From: Bacteroidota bacterium
Lineage (GTDB): Bacteria; Bacteroidota; Bacteroidia; Palsa-965
Direction of reading: 5' to 3'
DNA length: 51,471 nt
NCBI GenBank assembly: GCA_003151415.1
Contig: PLXK01000145.1
Span: 40,825 to 92,295, forward strand
Shown here: piece by piece, positions 1 through 9,719 of the stretch
How the letters are laid out: each line of letters begins with the position of its first letter
How positions within the stretch are numbered: the stretch's first letter is position 1
Position numbers and translations under genes: made by a program
The notes under the pieces: generated by a model
Databases searched by the model: none
The model's input: only the letters and a program-made list of their open reading frames with translations
Told to the model about the DNA's origin: nothing

Positions 1-2
1 TT

Positions 3-2504
3 TTTATTGCTGCCGATAGCGGAAACTATGCCGTGCAGATAACCTATATCGGTTACCTCACTCAAACGGCCAAAGTAAAAGTTGGCGGAAAGAAACCCGC
101 AGTACTGAAACTCAATATGGAGTCAAGAACCCTGACTGCCGTTGAGGTTGTTGCCGATATTGCAAAAACAAGGGAGACGCCTGTAGCCTTTGCAAATATT
201 GATGCCAAGAGAATTGAAGAAGAACTTGCTTCCAGAGACATTCCGATGCTGCTGACTTCCACCCCGGGCGTTTATGCCACTATGGGCGGAGGCGGACAAG
301 GAGATGGACGCGTCACTATTCGTGGATTCGATCAGTCCAATATTGGAATTTTGGTTGATGGCATTCCGACAAATGACATGGAAAGCGGAGTTGTTTACTG
401 GTCAGACTGGGCCGGTTTGGGAGATATCACCCGCAATATTCAGGTTCAGCGCGGACTTGGTGCATCGAAGCTGGCCATCGCTTCTGTGGGTGGAACGATT
501 AATATCATTACCAAAGGTCTTGAAGCAAATAAATCAATCAGCTATGCACAAGAGTATGGCAGTGACATGATGCTCAAGGAAACCCTTTGTCTCACGACCG
601 GTCGTTTGAAAGGCGATTGGGGAATCACCGCTTCAGGAACCCGGAAAACAGGTGACGGTTGGGTTGCGGCAACCCCCTTTGATCAGTGGTCTTATTTTAT
701 CAAGGCAGAAAAAAGAATTAAGAACCATACCATTTCTGTTTCCGCGAATTCGGCCCCGCAAACTCACGGTCAACGCGGTTACAACCAGCTGATTGGGGTC
801 TACGATAAAGCCTACGCCGAAAAAATGGGAATAAACTACAATCCGACCTATCCGGCATCGACTTCACCAAGCCCTGCGGGTAATTTCGGAACCAATTACA
901 ACCAGCAGTGGGGTGTACTCGACCGCTGGGAGGGGAGCAGACACGATACAACCTCGCACAGTGTTTCCAATGTCAATACCCGGGTCAACTTTTTTAACAA
1001 GCCGCTTTATAATCTGAATGATTACTGGACCATCAACGATAAATTGTATTTATCTACTGTGCTATACGCTTCAACAGGTTCTGGAGGCGGAACAAATCTG
1101 TGGGTGGCACCGGGTGCCAATCTGCTTTCCAACGGACAAACCAATCTGCAGACAATTTACAACGACAATAAAACCAATTATTTCGGAATTACCACCCTGG
1201 CCCCGGGACATAAATCCAGCAATTTCATTTATGCAGCCATGAACGATCACCAGTGGTTCGGAATGCTGTCGACATTGACTTATAATTTAACCAAAGACAT
1301 TACCGTTACCGTTGGTCCGGATCTGCGCTGGTACAGAGGTCACCATTACGATAAAGTGTATGACCTGCTGGGCGGCGATTATTATGCTGATTTTGCGAAC
1401 CCGAATCAAACATCGCCGGTGAAACGGGTGGGTGACACATTTGCCAAGGATTACGACAGCTATATCAACTACGGCGGCGGATTTTTGCAAACAGAATATG
1501 TGAAAAACAAAGTGAGTGCATTTGCAACAGTAACAGGTGTGCAAACCAGTTATCAGCGGGTGGACAATTTTGACACCACCAAACAATTTCACAAAAGCCC
1601 GTTGATGGAGTATTACGGTTACGGATTAAAAGCCGGATCGAATTACAATTTCAATGAGCACCACAACCTGTTTTTCAATACGGGCTATATGGTTAAAGCC
1701 CCCACATTTGGAAGTGTTTTCGACTACAACAACATCCCTTCGACCGATGTTAAGAACCAGCAAATCACCTCCGTTGAAATGGGGTATGGTTACAAAACGC
1801 GGATGTTTGCAGCCAATGTGAATGCATATTACACCGACTGGCAAAACAGACCACAGCAATATCCGATTGCCGTTACTTCCGGAAACAACACGTTTTATGC
1901 TATGGTCAACGGAATGAATGCACTCCACAAAGGCGTTGAGATGGACCTTCAGTTTAAACCCATTCAGAAGGTGACCGTTGGCGGAATCGTTTCAATTGCA
2001 GACTGGAGATGGACGTCAAATGGCAGATCCACCGTTACCGATGCCAACGGCAATTTTGTTGAATCGGTCAGTTTTACGGCAAAGAACATGCACGTGGGCA
2101 ATGCGCCTCAATCTCAATTCGGACTGAATGTCAGATATGAGCCCTTTAAGAATTTTTATGTAAAAGCGCAGTGGACTTACTTTGCAAGAATCTATGCACA
2201 GTTCGACCCGACAACGATGAATACAACCGATCCTACGCAGACCAATTATAACCTCTATCTGGTGAACCACCCAGGTATTGATGCCTGGAGGTTGCCCGAT
2301 TATCAGCTTGTCGATATTCATGCCGGTTACAAATTCACCCTTTACAGGTTTGACATTGTTATGGCCGCCCACGTTATCAATTTATTCAACACCGAGTACA
2401 TTTCCGAAGCCACAAACGGAGGATCTTTCGATGCGTCCACTTCGATGGTCTATTTCGGCCAGGGAAGAAGCTTCCTGCTTTCGATGAAAGTGCTCTTCAA
2501 ATAG
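3..2504 (+). CDS. TonB-dependent outer-membrane receptor (5' partial)
   Basis: Outer-membrane active transporter powered by TonB-ExbBD; substrate unknown. The reading frame is open to the left edge, so the true start and signal peptide lie outside the window. The first visible residues (about 1-40, with ITYIGY) look like the end of a carboxypeptidase-regulatory-like domain, the usual N-terminal extension of Bacteroidota receptors. A plug domain follows, with the TPGVYATMGGGG, VTIRGFDQSNIGILVDGIP and GGTINIITKG segments, then a long aromatic-rich beta-barrel. The protein ends on Phe-Lys after alternating hydrophobic residues (SFLLSMKVLFK), as expected for a last barrel strand. A strong intrinsic terminator follows 34 bases after the stop. 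No SusD homologue is adjacent in the visible part, so a SusC-type glycan receptor is not supported. Family is certain; ligand is not predictable. Confidence 0.93.
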   Translation, partial: FIAADSGNYAVQITYIGYLTQTAKVKVGGKKPAVLKLNMESRTLTAVEVVADIAKTRETPVAFANIDAKRIEEELASRDIPMLLTSTPGVYATMGGGGQGDGRVTIRGFDQSNIGILVDGIPTNDMESGVVYWSDWAGLGDITRNIQVQRGLGASKLAIASVGGTINIITKGLEANKSISYAQEYGSDMMLKETLCLTTGRLKGDWGITASGTRKTGDGWVAATPFDQWSYFIKAEKRIKNHTISVSANSAPQTHGQRGYNQLIGVYDKAYAEKMGINYNPTYPASTSPSPAGNFGTNYNQQWGVLDRWEGSRHDTTSHSVSNVNTRVNFFNKPLYNLNDYWTINDKLYLSTVLYASTGSGGGTNLWVAPGANLLSNGQTNLQTIYNDNKTNYFGITTLAPGHKSSNFIYAAMNDHQWFGMLSTLTYNLTKDITVTVGPDLRWYRGHHYDKVYDLLGGDYYADFANPNQTSPVKRVGDTFAKDYDSYINYGGGFLQTEYVKNKVSAFATVTGVQTSYQRVDNFDTTKQFHKSPLMEYYGYGLKAGSNYNFNEHHNLFFNTGYMVKAPTFGSVFDYNNIPSTDVKNQQITSVEMGYGYKTRMFAANVNAYYTDWQNRPQQYPIAVTSGNNTFYAMVNGMNALHKGVEMDLQFKPIQKVTVGGIVSIADWRWTSNGRSTVTDANGNFVESVSFTAKNMHVGNAPQSQFGLNVRYEPFKNFYVKAQWTYFARIYAQFDPTTMNTTDPTQTNYNLYLVNHPGIDAWRLPDYQLVDIHAGYKFTLYRFDIVMAAHVINLFNTEYISEATNGGSFDASTSMVYFGQGRSFLLSMKVLFK

Positions 2505-2538
2505 TAATTTGAGTCAAAATATTCGTATATTGCTATAG

Positions 2539-2570
2539 AATAGGGTTTGTGCACGCAAACCCTATTTTGT
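2539..2570 (+). terminator. Intrinsic terminator after the TonB receptor
   Basis: Perfect 11-bp inverted repeat (AATAGGGTTTG at 2539-2549 and CAAACCCTATT at 2556-2566) with a 6-base loop, followed by TTG. It sits between the receptor stop and the next start codon only 28 bases later, so it may end the receptor transcript or attenuate read-through. Confidence 0.75.
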
Positions 2571-2592
2571 ATTCAGCCACAATTCAGCCACA
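2571..2592 (+). repeat. Tandem 11-bp direct repeat in a leader
   Basis: Two exact head-to-tail copies of ATTCAGCCACA lie between the terminator hairpin and the ATG at 2598. Function unknown; possibly replication slippage in the short leader. Confidence 0.7.
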
Positions 2593-2597
2593 AAAAA

Positions 2598-3554
2598 ATG
2601 AAATCATTACTTAAACCGGCAACACTGAAAGGAACATTCTTTTTGGTTCTTGCGGCGGCCCTGAGCCTGCCAGGATCAACGCTTTTTGCACAGACAAAGC
2701 CTGTTGCAAATGCGAAACAAATTATTATTTCCGAAGGCGACGAAGAAGGAGAAAGACCCGATCGTGCCGCAAATTGTGGTGGCGTTGAGCGCTGGGGTCA
2801 GAAAGTTCTTGTTGATACCGCTACAAACAGCATCAATTGGACACCCGATACGATTTCGGTTTCCAAATTCGATTCGTTGATCACGTATCCTCCCAATTCC
2901 AATGCACCGCGGACTGCTCCCATTGAATTCAGAACATTCGCAATCCATTGCCGTGTTGTGGCAAAAAGAGATGAGACTGATTCGGATTACCATTTGCAAA
3001 TGTATGACGGCGTTTTGAATGGGATCGCAGAAATTCCCGATCCTTCCTGTGCCGGAGCGGCGACGTCGGCCTGGGTCAATAATTTTATCGAAGCCCGTAA
3101 TTTTGCCGATAAATACATGGGTGTAGGTACCAATTACAGTGTAAGTATTGGAAGGGTTATCATTACAGGTGTTGCCTTTGTTGACCCTCCGCACGGTCAG
3201 ACCGGGGTTGCCCAAAACAATCTGGAATTGCACCCCGTAACCAACCTGGTTTTTGAAAATCCTTCAGATGGGGTTAAAGAACTTTACAATACGCTCGATG
3301 TAAGCATGGGACCTAACCCCTTCAGCGTTTCAACGGAATTTCAGCTAAACTCAAAGCTGCATAATCTGAACAATGTTACTCTCACACTGTTTGATATGTT
3401 GGGTCAGGAACTCGTTACACACAACATACCTGTTATCGGCAACAGTCAGATCGATTACATTCTCGAAAAAAACGATCTGAAACCTGGAATCTATTTTTAC
3501 CGATTCAGAAACAACGGACCAATTCTGTACGAAGGACGCTTTATTGTGGAATAA
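2598..3554 (+). CDS. Secreted protein with T9SS type A sorting domain
   Basis: A 318-residue exported protein of unknown activity. The ATG at 2598 gives a good Sec signal peptide (MKSLLK, then a hydrophobic run ending in LFAQ); an in-frame GTG at 2547 lies inside the terminator hairpin and was rejected. The central region (about 30-230) has several Cys residues and acidic patches and matches no domain I recognise. The last 85 or so residues form a Por-secretion tail: MGPNPFS, a strand pattern with TLFDMLGQEL, then LKPGIYFYRF and a final FIVE. This is the signature of type IX secretion cargo exported over the outer membrane and usually anchored or released after cleavage of the tail. No promoter separate from the upstream receptor is evident, so it may depend on read-through. 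A terminator follows its stop. Confidence 0.85.
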   Translation: MKSLLKPATLKGTFFLVLAAALSLPGSTLFAQTKPVANAKQIIISEGDEEGERPDRAANCGGVERWGQKVLVDTATNSINWTPDTISVSKFDSLITYPPNSNAPRTAPIEFRTFAIHCRVVAKRDETDSDYHLQMYDGVLNGIAEIPDPSCAGAATSAWVNNFIEARNFADKYMGVGTNYSVSIGRVIITGVAFVDPPHGQTGVAQNNLELHPVTNLVFENPSDGVKELYNTLDVSMGPNPFSVSTEFQLNSKLHNLNNVTLTLFDMLGQELVTHNIPVIGNSQIDYILEKNDLKPGIYFYRFRNNGPILYEGRFIVE

Positions 3555-3577
3555 TATATTTAGTTGTCTTTTTCCTT

Positions 3578-3612
3578 CCCGTCCCGACAATGTCAGGACG
3601 GGATTTTTTATT
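3578..3612 (+). terminator. Intrinsic terminator after the type A cargo gene
   Basis: CCCGTCC (3578-3584) pairs with GGACGGG (3596-3602). An inner GACA/TGTC pair beyond one mismatch extends the stem, and a T-rich tract (TTTTTTATTTT) follows directly. Confidence 0.8.
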
Positions 3613-3690
3613 TTCTGTTTGTTTGTCGAAAAAAGCCGGCTCTTTTGACTGAAATTGTCTTGTTAACTCAAAGTTAATGGGCTGATAGCA

Positions 3691-3720
3691 TTGAATTTCC
3701 AGTCCTTTTTCATACATTTA
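3691..3720 (+). promoter_or_regulatory. Putative Bacteroidota promoter for adhesin 1
   Basis: TTG at 3691-3693, a 19-base spacer, then TAcaTTta at 3713-3720. This is close to the Bacteroidota -33/-7 consensus (TTG and TAnnTTTG). It would give a leader of roughly 215 bases before the ATG at 3945. The -7 element misses the final G, so confidence is moderate. Confidence 0.4.
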
Positions 3721-3944
3721 GTACATTCGTGCGGTTCAATTATTGGACTCCATTACCGAATTTTTTTATTCAAAGAGTGACCACCCTACAGGCGAAGCAA
3801 ATTATGTTGCATTCTCCGAAACCACTCCGTCAATTTATTCTATCAGGAGTTTTTGTGCCAAAAAAACAAATGTGTTTTTATTCGGAAGCAGAAAAAAGAT
3901 TACAAATTTTGTTGGAGATGGAACATAACCTAAACAGGGAGACA

Positions 3945-6900
3945 ATGATCATTCGTACACTTACAATTGCAGCCGAAACATTTAAAAAGAAATATTTTCA
4001 GCTTTCTTTTTTGATGTTCCTTATCCTTTTTCTCAATTTCAGGACGGCTTCCGCTCAGGTTGTTATCAATGAATTGGGTATCGCACCTGCATGTGCAAGC
4101 TGCAATGCGGCCGGTGGCGGGGAGTTTATTGAGCTCTTCAACAAGGGATGCAATACCGTGGATATAAGTTGCTATACAATTATCTGGACGGGGTTAAGCG
4201 GTGGCGGTAACCCAACGGGATGGACCGTTTCCATTCCTCCTTCAACAACACTGGCTCCCTGCACATATTATGTCATAGGGGGGTCCGGAAAATCGGGATC
4301 GAATTGGGCAAATACCAGTGGCAGCGGTAATCCGTGGAACAATCCGGCTGGACCTGTAACGCAACAGATCAATGCGAGTTTTTGTACATCGCTCCAAACC
4401 TGTGCTCCGGGAAATTTGGTGGACACACAGGGACAGGTAGACCTGCTCAACACTTCAGGAACTTCTGTTGCCTCTGTTTCCTATAACTGGGCAGATTTTT
4501 CAGGGAGCTATCCTGCTTCATCCAATGGCGGAGGCGGTTGCTCGGCATTGAACACGATCAATGCCCTGGCGCCATCGCCCAATAACGTAAACGGGGGCTG
4601 GAGCGCCGCTACCAGTCACGGCATTGAACTCAGCGCTGCCGGAACCTATGTGGCAACAACCACACTGACACCCGGTGCGGCAAATGCCACTGCCGGCCAG
4701 ATTTCCTGTTCGGCCGGAGCGCCAACTGCATTGGCCACCACACCTGCCAACGCCAGTTGCGGTTTGAATACCGGAAGCGTCACCATTGGTGCAACGACCG
4801 GAGGAACCGGTCCGTTTACCTATAATTTCAACAGCCTTGGTTTTTCATCAACTACTTTTTACAACAACCTGGCCGCCGGTGTTTATTCGGTTGTCGTAAA
4901 AGATAGTCATGGCTGTACCTTTTCCACGACGGCAACCGTTGGAACAAACAGCGGACCGACGGCATTAGCTGCAACTCCGGCCAACACCAGTTGCGGAGGC
5001 AATACCGGAACAGTCACCGTTGGTGCCACCACCGGGGGAACGGGACCTTTTACGTATAACTTCAACAGCCTTGGATTTTCAGCCACTACCTCATACATCA
5101 ATCTGGCTTCGGGTACATACACTGTTGTTGTCAAGGATTCGCACGGTTGTACATTCTCCACAACCGCTACCGTCGGAAACAATCCGGGACCAACCGCTCT
5201 GGCTGCAACACCTGCCAACACGAGTTGCGGAGGTAATACCGGAACAGTTACCTTGGGTGCAACCACAGGCGGAACAGGACCCTTTACCTATAATTTCAAC
5301 AACCTTGGTTTTTCATCCACCACATCATACACGAACCTGGCTTCGGGAACATACACCGTTGTTGTAAAAGATGCTAACGGTTGTACATTCTCCACAACCT
5401 CTGTTGTCGGAAATAATGCAGGACCAACGGCACTGACAACCACTCCGGTCAATACAAACTGCGGCGCCAATACCGGAGCTGTGACCATTGGTGCCACCAC
5501 CGGGGGAACGGGACCCTTTACATACAATTTCAACAGTTTGGGTTTCTCGGGCACAATGAGTTACAACAGTCTTGCTGCCGGAACCTACACCGTGATTGTG
5601 AAGGACGCTCACGGCTGTACTTTTTCAACCACCGCTTCTGTGGGCAATAACAGTGGCCCTTCTGCCCTGGCCACAACACCCGTCAATTCAAATTGCGGAA
5701 CCAATACCGGTAGCGTGACAATTGGCGCCACAACCGGCGGAACAGCTCCTTACTCTTATAACTTCAACAGCCTTGGTTTTTCAGCCACCACCACATTCAA
5801 TAATCTGGCTTCGGGAACATATACCGTTCTTGTTAAGGATGCAAACGGTTGTACATTCTCCACCACGGCCACTGTTGGCAATAATTCCGGTCCTACCGCC
5901 TTGGCTACCACCCCGGCAAAATCGAGTTGCGGCACAAATAACGGAAGCGTCAGCATAGGCGCTGTTACCGGTGGAACCGGTCCTTTTACCTACAACTTCA
6001 ATAGTCTTGGTTTTTCAGCAGCCACCTCGTTCAACAGTCTTGCTGCAGGAACCTATACAGTCATTGTCAAGGACGCGAACGGATGTTCACTCTCCACCAC
6101 AGCTATTGTGGGGAACAATGCGGGCCCTGCCATATCTTCCTCTGCCGGAACCAACGCCAAGTGCAATGCCGGATGTACAGGATCAGCCACGGTCACGCCG
6201 GTCGGCGGAAACGGTACACTTACCTATTCCTGGTCGCCTTCGGGAGGGACCCTGGCTACAACAAGCAACACTTTGTGTTCGGGTACCTATACCTGTACCG
6301 TAACAGATGCCTTGGGTTGTCTGATCACTCAAAAAGTAACGCTTACCGATCCTGCCGCAATAGTCATCAGCACCTCTTCTGTTACTGCTGCCACATGCAA
6401 CGCCAATGACGGCGCAGCAGCGGTAAGCGTTGCCGGGGGGACAGGCACTTACACATACTCCTGGAGTCCGTCGGGCGGCACCGGCGCTTCTGCAAGCGGC
6501 CTTTCTGCAGGATCCTACAATGTGTTGGTGACCGATGCAAACAACTGTCCGCAAAATTCAACAATCAATATCTCAAACCTGGGCGGCCCCATGGCTGTGC
6601 TTGGAACGGTTTCCAATGTCACCTGCAATGCCAGTTGCAATGGTTCTGCCGGAGTGACGGCTTCAGGTGGTACAGGAACGATAACTTATTCCTGGTCGCC
6701 CAGTGGTGGAAGCTCGGCAACTGCAACATCACTTTGTGCCGGAAGTTACACCTGCAACATAAATGACGCAAACAATTGCAAAACCACCCAGGCCGTTGTT
6801 ATTACCGAGCCGGGCGTTCTGGCCATTTCAGCCACGCAAATCAATGTGCTGTGCAATGCAAACGCAAGCGGATCGGCAACAGCAAATGTATCGGGAGGGA

Positions 6901-8207
6901 CCTCGAATTATACTTATTCCTGGACACCCTCGGGCGGAACGGGATCTGTTGCCAGCGGTTTATCTGCCGGTGTGTATACCTGCTCCCTGAACGACGCGAA
7001 CGGTTGTCTGGTTTCACAGACCTACACCATCACCCAGCCTCCTCTTCTGACTTCCTCGTCTGCCATAACAAATGCTACATGCGCCATCAGCAACGGGAAA
7101 TCCACCGTGACCGCTGTTGGTGGATTAGCCGCCTACACCTATTCCTGGTCGCCTTCGGGGGCAACAACCGATTCAATAACCGGAGCAGGCCCCGGCACAT
7201 ATGTTTGTACAATTACCGACGCCAATGGCTGTACGAAAACAGACACATCGGTGATTGCCAATGTGGGTACGTCTGTAATTGCCGGCATTGTACACGCAAC
7301 TCCGACAACATTTTGCCAGGGAGATAGCGTGATTCTTTCTGCAACAGGAGGAGGAACTTACAGCTGGAGTACGGGAGCAACAACAGATTCGCTCAAAGTC
7401 ACCGCGGCGGGAACCTATTCGGTCACCGTTACAAACAGTTGTGGCAACGCAACAGCATCAGCAGTCGTTGTGATTTCACCTCTTCCGGTTGCCGTTATTA
7501 CCGGTGCTGCAAATATCTGCAAGGGAGATTCTGTTCAGCTTACCGCATCGGGAGGCACCAGCTATCTTTGGAATCCCGGAGGTGCGGGTGCTTCGATTTA
7601 TGTTTCCACCCAGGGAAATTATACCGTCACAGCACACAATGCCTGTGGCAACTCTTCGGCTGTTTCGACAATCAACGTGAATTCGGTGACTTCCCATTTC
7701 ACGGCTGACAGCACGGCTGGCTATGCTTCTTTTTCAGTTAATTTTTTGAGCAACAGCTCAGCTACGGCAACAAGCTGGATCTGGAATTTTGGTGACGGCT
7801 CCACAGGCAGCGGTCAAACGCCTACGCATGTATATGGAACAGCAGGAACGTACACAGCCAGTCTGACAGTAACCGATGCCAATGGTTGCTCGGACACTTA
7901 CAGCATTGTGATAACCGTCAGCGATTTGCCGTCCTGGATTCTTGTTCCAAACATTTTTACACCCAATGGCGACGGGACAAACGATCTGTTTCTGATCTCC
8001 TCGAAAGGACTGACTTCAATGGACTTGAAAATCTATGATCGCTGGGGAGTTCAGATGGCCAATATCACTTCGGTCAATGAAGGATGGGACGGACGGACCA
8101 AAGCCGGTGTGCCAGCATCGGATGGAACCTATTACTATGTGTTTGCTGCCAAGGGAGATGACAAAAAGGATTACAACCGCACCGGATATTTTCAACTCAT
8201 TCATTAG
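3945..8207 (+). CDS. Giant SprB-repeat adhesin with lamin-tail domain and T9SS type B (CHU_C) domain
   Basis: A 1420-residue cell-surface or secreted adhesin of the T9SS type B class. The ATG at 3945 was chosen because AGGGAG lies just upstream and it places a signal peptide (KKKYFQLSF to TASAQ) at the N-terminus; the open frame continues upstream to a GTG at 3729. Modules in order: lamin-tail-like domain with VVINELG and GGEFIELFNKG (about 40-240); six equal 78-residue repeats (259-726); five further SprB-type repeats with YSWSPSGG and DANxC motifs (about 727-1110); two Ig-like domains starting FCQGDS and ICKGDS (about 1111-1250); a PKD domain with WNFGDGS (about 1252-1325); and a C-terminal CHU_C domain with FTPNGDGTND, IYDRWG and GTYYYVF (about 1327-1420). 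SprB of gliding flavobacteria is the reference for the repeat family. A role in adhesion or gliding is inferred. No terminator is evident after the stop. Confidence 0.9.
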   Translation: MIIRTLTIAAETFKKKYFQLSFLMFLILFLNFRTASAQVVINELGIAPACASCNAAGGGEFIELFNKGCNTVDISCYTIIWTGLSGGGNPTGWTVSIPPSTTLAPCTYYVIGGSGKSGSNWANTSGSGNPWNNPAGPVTQQINASFCTSLQTCAPGNLVDTQGQVDLLNTSGTSVASVSYNWADFSGSYPASSNGGGGCSALNTINALAPSPNNVNGGWSAATSHGIELSAAGTYVATTTLTPGAANATAGQISCSAGAPTALATTPANASCGLNTGSVTIGATTGGTGPFTYNFNSLGFSSTTFYNNLAAGVYSVVVKDSHGCTFSTTATVGTNSGPTALAATPANTSCGGNTGTVTVGATTGGTGPFTYNFNSLGFSATTSYINLASGTYTVVVKDSHGCTFSTTATVGNNPGPTALAATPANTSCGGNTGTVTLGATTGGTGPFTYNFNNLGFSSTTSYTNLASGTYTVVVKDANGCTFSTTSVVGNNAGPTALTTTPVNTNCGANTGAVTIGATTGGTGPFTYNFNSLGFSGTMSYNSLAAGTYTVIVKDAHGCTFSTTASVGNNSGPSALATTPVNSNCGTNTGSVTIGATTGGTAPYSYNFNSLGFSATTTFNNLASGTYTVLVKDANGCTFSTTATVGNNSGPTALATTPAKSSCGTNNGSVSIGAVTGGTGPFTYNFNSLGFSAATSFNSLAAGTYTVIVKDANGCSLSTTAIVGNNAGPAISSSAGTNAKCNAGCTGSATVTPVGGNGTLTYSWSPSGGTLATTSNTLCSGTYTCTVTDALGCLITQKVTLTDPAAIVISTSSVTAATCNANDGAAAVSVAGGTGTYTYSWSPSGGTGASASGLSAGSYNVLVTDANNCPQNSTINISNLGGPMAVLGTVSNVTCNASCNGSAGVTASGGTGTITYSWSPSGGSSATATSLCAGSYTCNINDANNCKTTQAVVITEPGVLAISATQINVLCNANASGSATANVSGGTSNYTYSWTPSGGTGSVASGLSAGVYTCSLNDANGCLVSQTYTITQPPLLTSSSAITNATCAISNGKSTVTAVGGLAAYTYSWSPSGATTDSITGAGPGTYVCTITDANGCTKTDTSVIANVGTSVIAGIVHATPTTFCQGDSVILSATGGGTYSWSTGATTDSLKVTAAGTYSVTVTNSCGNATASAVVVISPLPVAVITGAANICKGDSVQLTASGGTSYLWNPGGAGASIYVSTQGNYTVTAHNACGNSSAVSTINVNSVTSHFTADSTAGYASFSVNFLSNSSATATSWIWNFGDGSTGSGQTPTHVYGTAGTYTASLTVTDANGCSDTYSIVITVSDLPSWILVPNIFTPNGDGTNDLFLISSKGLTSMDLKIYDRWGVQMANITSVNEGWDGRTKAGVPASDGTYYYVFAAKGDDKKDYNRTGYFQLIH
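4719..6122 (+). repeat. Six tandem 234-bp coding repeats
   Basis: Unit boundaries fall at 4719, 4953, 5187, 5421, 5655 and 5889, and the array ends at 6122. Every unit is exactly 234 bp (78 codons) with no insertion or deletion. Each unit carries G(P/A)(T/S)AL near its start, one Cys in the SCG/NCG position, YNFNxLGFS in the middle and GC(T/S)(F/L)ST near the end. Units differ by substitutions, many synonymous. The fixed length with two Cys per unit suggests one folded domain per unit, perhaps disulfide-stabilised. Confidence 0.93.
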
Positions 8208-8283
8208 GCCCAAGGAATCTGTTGGCGGTTGGACAAATGGTCACTATTAATTCCATGTAAAAGAAAAGTAAAGCAAAATATTA

Positions 8284-8291
8284 TATCTTTG
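8284..8291 (+). promoter_or_regulatory. Putative -7 element for the nucleoside transporter
   Basis: TAtcTTTG matches the Bacteroidota -7 consensus exactly, 42 bases before the ATG at 8334. No TTG is found at the expected -33 spacing. Confidence 0.45.
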
Positions 8292-8333
8292 TTTCACAAC
8301 GCATTTTGAAAATCCTGCACGCATCGGAAAACT

Positions 8334-9617
8334 ATGGATAGATATTTTGGTTTGTTTGGAGTTCTGTTCATTTTCGGTTTGGCCTTCCTTTTATCCAACA
8401 ATAGAAAAGCAATCAATTACAGACAAATTGGAGTCGGATTACTGATTCAGCTTGGTCTCGCATTTTTTATTCTGAAAGTTCCCGTTGGCCAGAAAATATT
8501 TCATCACCTGGGCGATTTTGTCACCAAAGTTCTAGGCTTTGCCGATCAGGGAGCGCATTTTGTTTTCGGTGTTCTGGTTGATAAAATGAAACTCACTGAA
8601 ATTTTCGGAGGGCAGAACAGTTTTCTTTTTTACTTCCAGATCATTCCAACCATCATTTTTGTTTCGGCTCTGGTAACGGTGGCGTATCATATCGGCCTGA
8701 TGCAGCTGGTTGTCTCTTTTTTGGCCAAAATTGTTTACAAGCTGATGAAAGTAAGCGGAAGCGAAGCCCTTTCGAATGTCGCCAGTACTTTTGTCGGGCA
8801 GGTTGAAGCGCAGATCATGATTAAGCCTTATCTCTCCGGGATGACCAAATCGGAACTTCTGGCTTCCATGAGCGGAAGCATGGCTTGTATTGCCGGCGGC
8901 ATCATGGCTGTTTATATTTCCATGGGCATTCCTGCCAGTTATCTCATTGCTGCCAGTATTATGGCTGCCCCGGGGGCACTTGTCATTTCCAAAATCGTTT
9001 TTCCGGAAGTGGAGAAATCAGAGACTACCGGAGCAGTAAAACTGGAAATTAAAAAAACCCATGCCAACGTCATGGATGCCATCATGCATGGAGCAGGCGA
9101 CGGAATGCGGGTGGGCGTAAATGTTGTGGCCATGCTGGTTGCGGTGATTGCCATTATCTATATGCTGGATGCGGGACTGGGAAAATTTGGCCGTGTGCTT
9201 TGCAATCACACATCCATTTCACCGCACTTTTTGACACTGGACATGACCCACCTGAGCATCAAAAACATTTTCGGTGCCATCTTTGCCCCCATTGCATACC
9301 TGATGGGAATTCCCTGGAACGAAGCACACATTGCCGGAAACATGATGGGAACAAAAATGGCTTTGAATGAATTCGTTGCGTATTCGGATCTTGTGCCGAT
9401 GATTAAAGCCAAAGCGCTCTCCCCCAAGACCATCACCATTCTGAGTTTTGCATTGTGCGGTTTTGCCAATTTCAGTTCCATTGCTATCCAGGTAGGCGGA
9501 ATTGGTGAACTTGCCCCCGAACGCCGCACAGACCTTGCGAAGCTGGGCCTGAAAGCCATGATTTGCGGAACAATGGCCTCATACCTGTCTGCCACAATCG
9601 CAGGCATCCTGTTGTAA
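8334..9617 (+). CDS. Concentrative nucleoside transporter (CNT/NupC family)
   Basis: A 427-residue inner-membrane cation-coupled nucleoside importer. It has the usual CNT length and layout: N-terminal helices (FGLFGVLFIFGLAFLLS, then a second helix starting IGVGLLIQLGLAF), the gate-region segment GGQNSFLFYFQIIPTIIF, the core with SEALSNVASTFVGQVEA (nucleoside-site region) and a C-terminal half with GFANFSSIAIQVGGIG, another conserved CNT signature. The ATG at 8334 directly opens the first helix. A cytidine deaminase gene lies 174 bases downstream on the same strand and a nucleotidase-like phosphatase is convergent after that. Together they suggest uptake and catabolism of pyrimidine nucleosides. 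Exact substrate range cannot be read from sequence. Confidence 0.93.
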   Translation: MDRYFGLFGVLFIFGLAFLLSNNRKAINYRQIGVGLLIQLGLAFFILKVPVGQKIFHHLGDFVTKVLGFADQGAHFVFGVLVDKMKLTEIFGGQNSFLFYFQIIPTIIFVSALVTVAYHIGLMQLVVSFLAKIVYKLMKVSGSEALSNVASTFVGQVEAQIMIKPYLSGMTKSELLASMSGSMACIAGGIMAVYISMGIPASYLIAASIMAAPGALVISKIVFPEVEKSETTGAVKLEIKKTHANVMDAIMHGAGDGMRVGVNVVAMLVAVIAIIYMLDAGLGKFGRVLCNHTSISPHFLTLDMTHLSIKNIFGAIFAPIAYLMGIPWNEAHIAGNMMGTKMALNEFVAYSDLVPMIKAKALSPKTITILSFALCGFANFSSIAIQVGGIGELAPERRTDLAKLGLKAMICGTMASYLSATIAGILL

Positions 9618-9719
9618 AGCCACTGCGTATGAAATGGCCGTGACTCACGAATTCCCGTTAAAATCGTTGGCAACTCTCTTCTGATATTTAAAAACAAATT
9701 ATATTCACATGAATGCCTG

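Noticed and set aside
4907-5554. Antisense ORFs in the adhesin 1 repeats (119 and 88 codons, Val/Pro-rich and internally repeated)
   Set aside because: They only mirror the 234-bp sense repeats; no start context or independent protein features.
4719-6122. Possible CRISPR-like array
   Set aside because: Units are 234 bp, in frame and diverged, with no short identical repeats or unique spacers.
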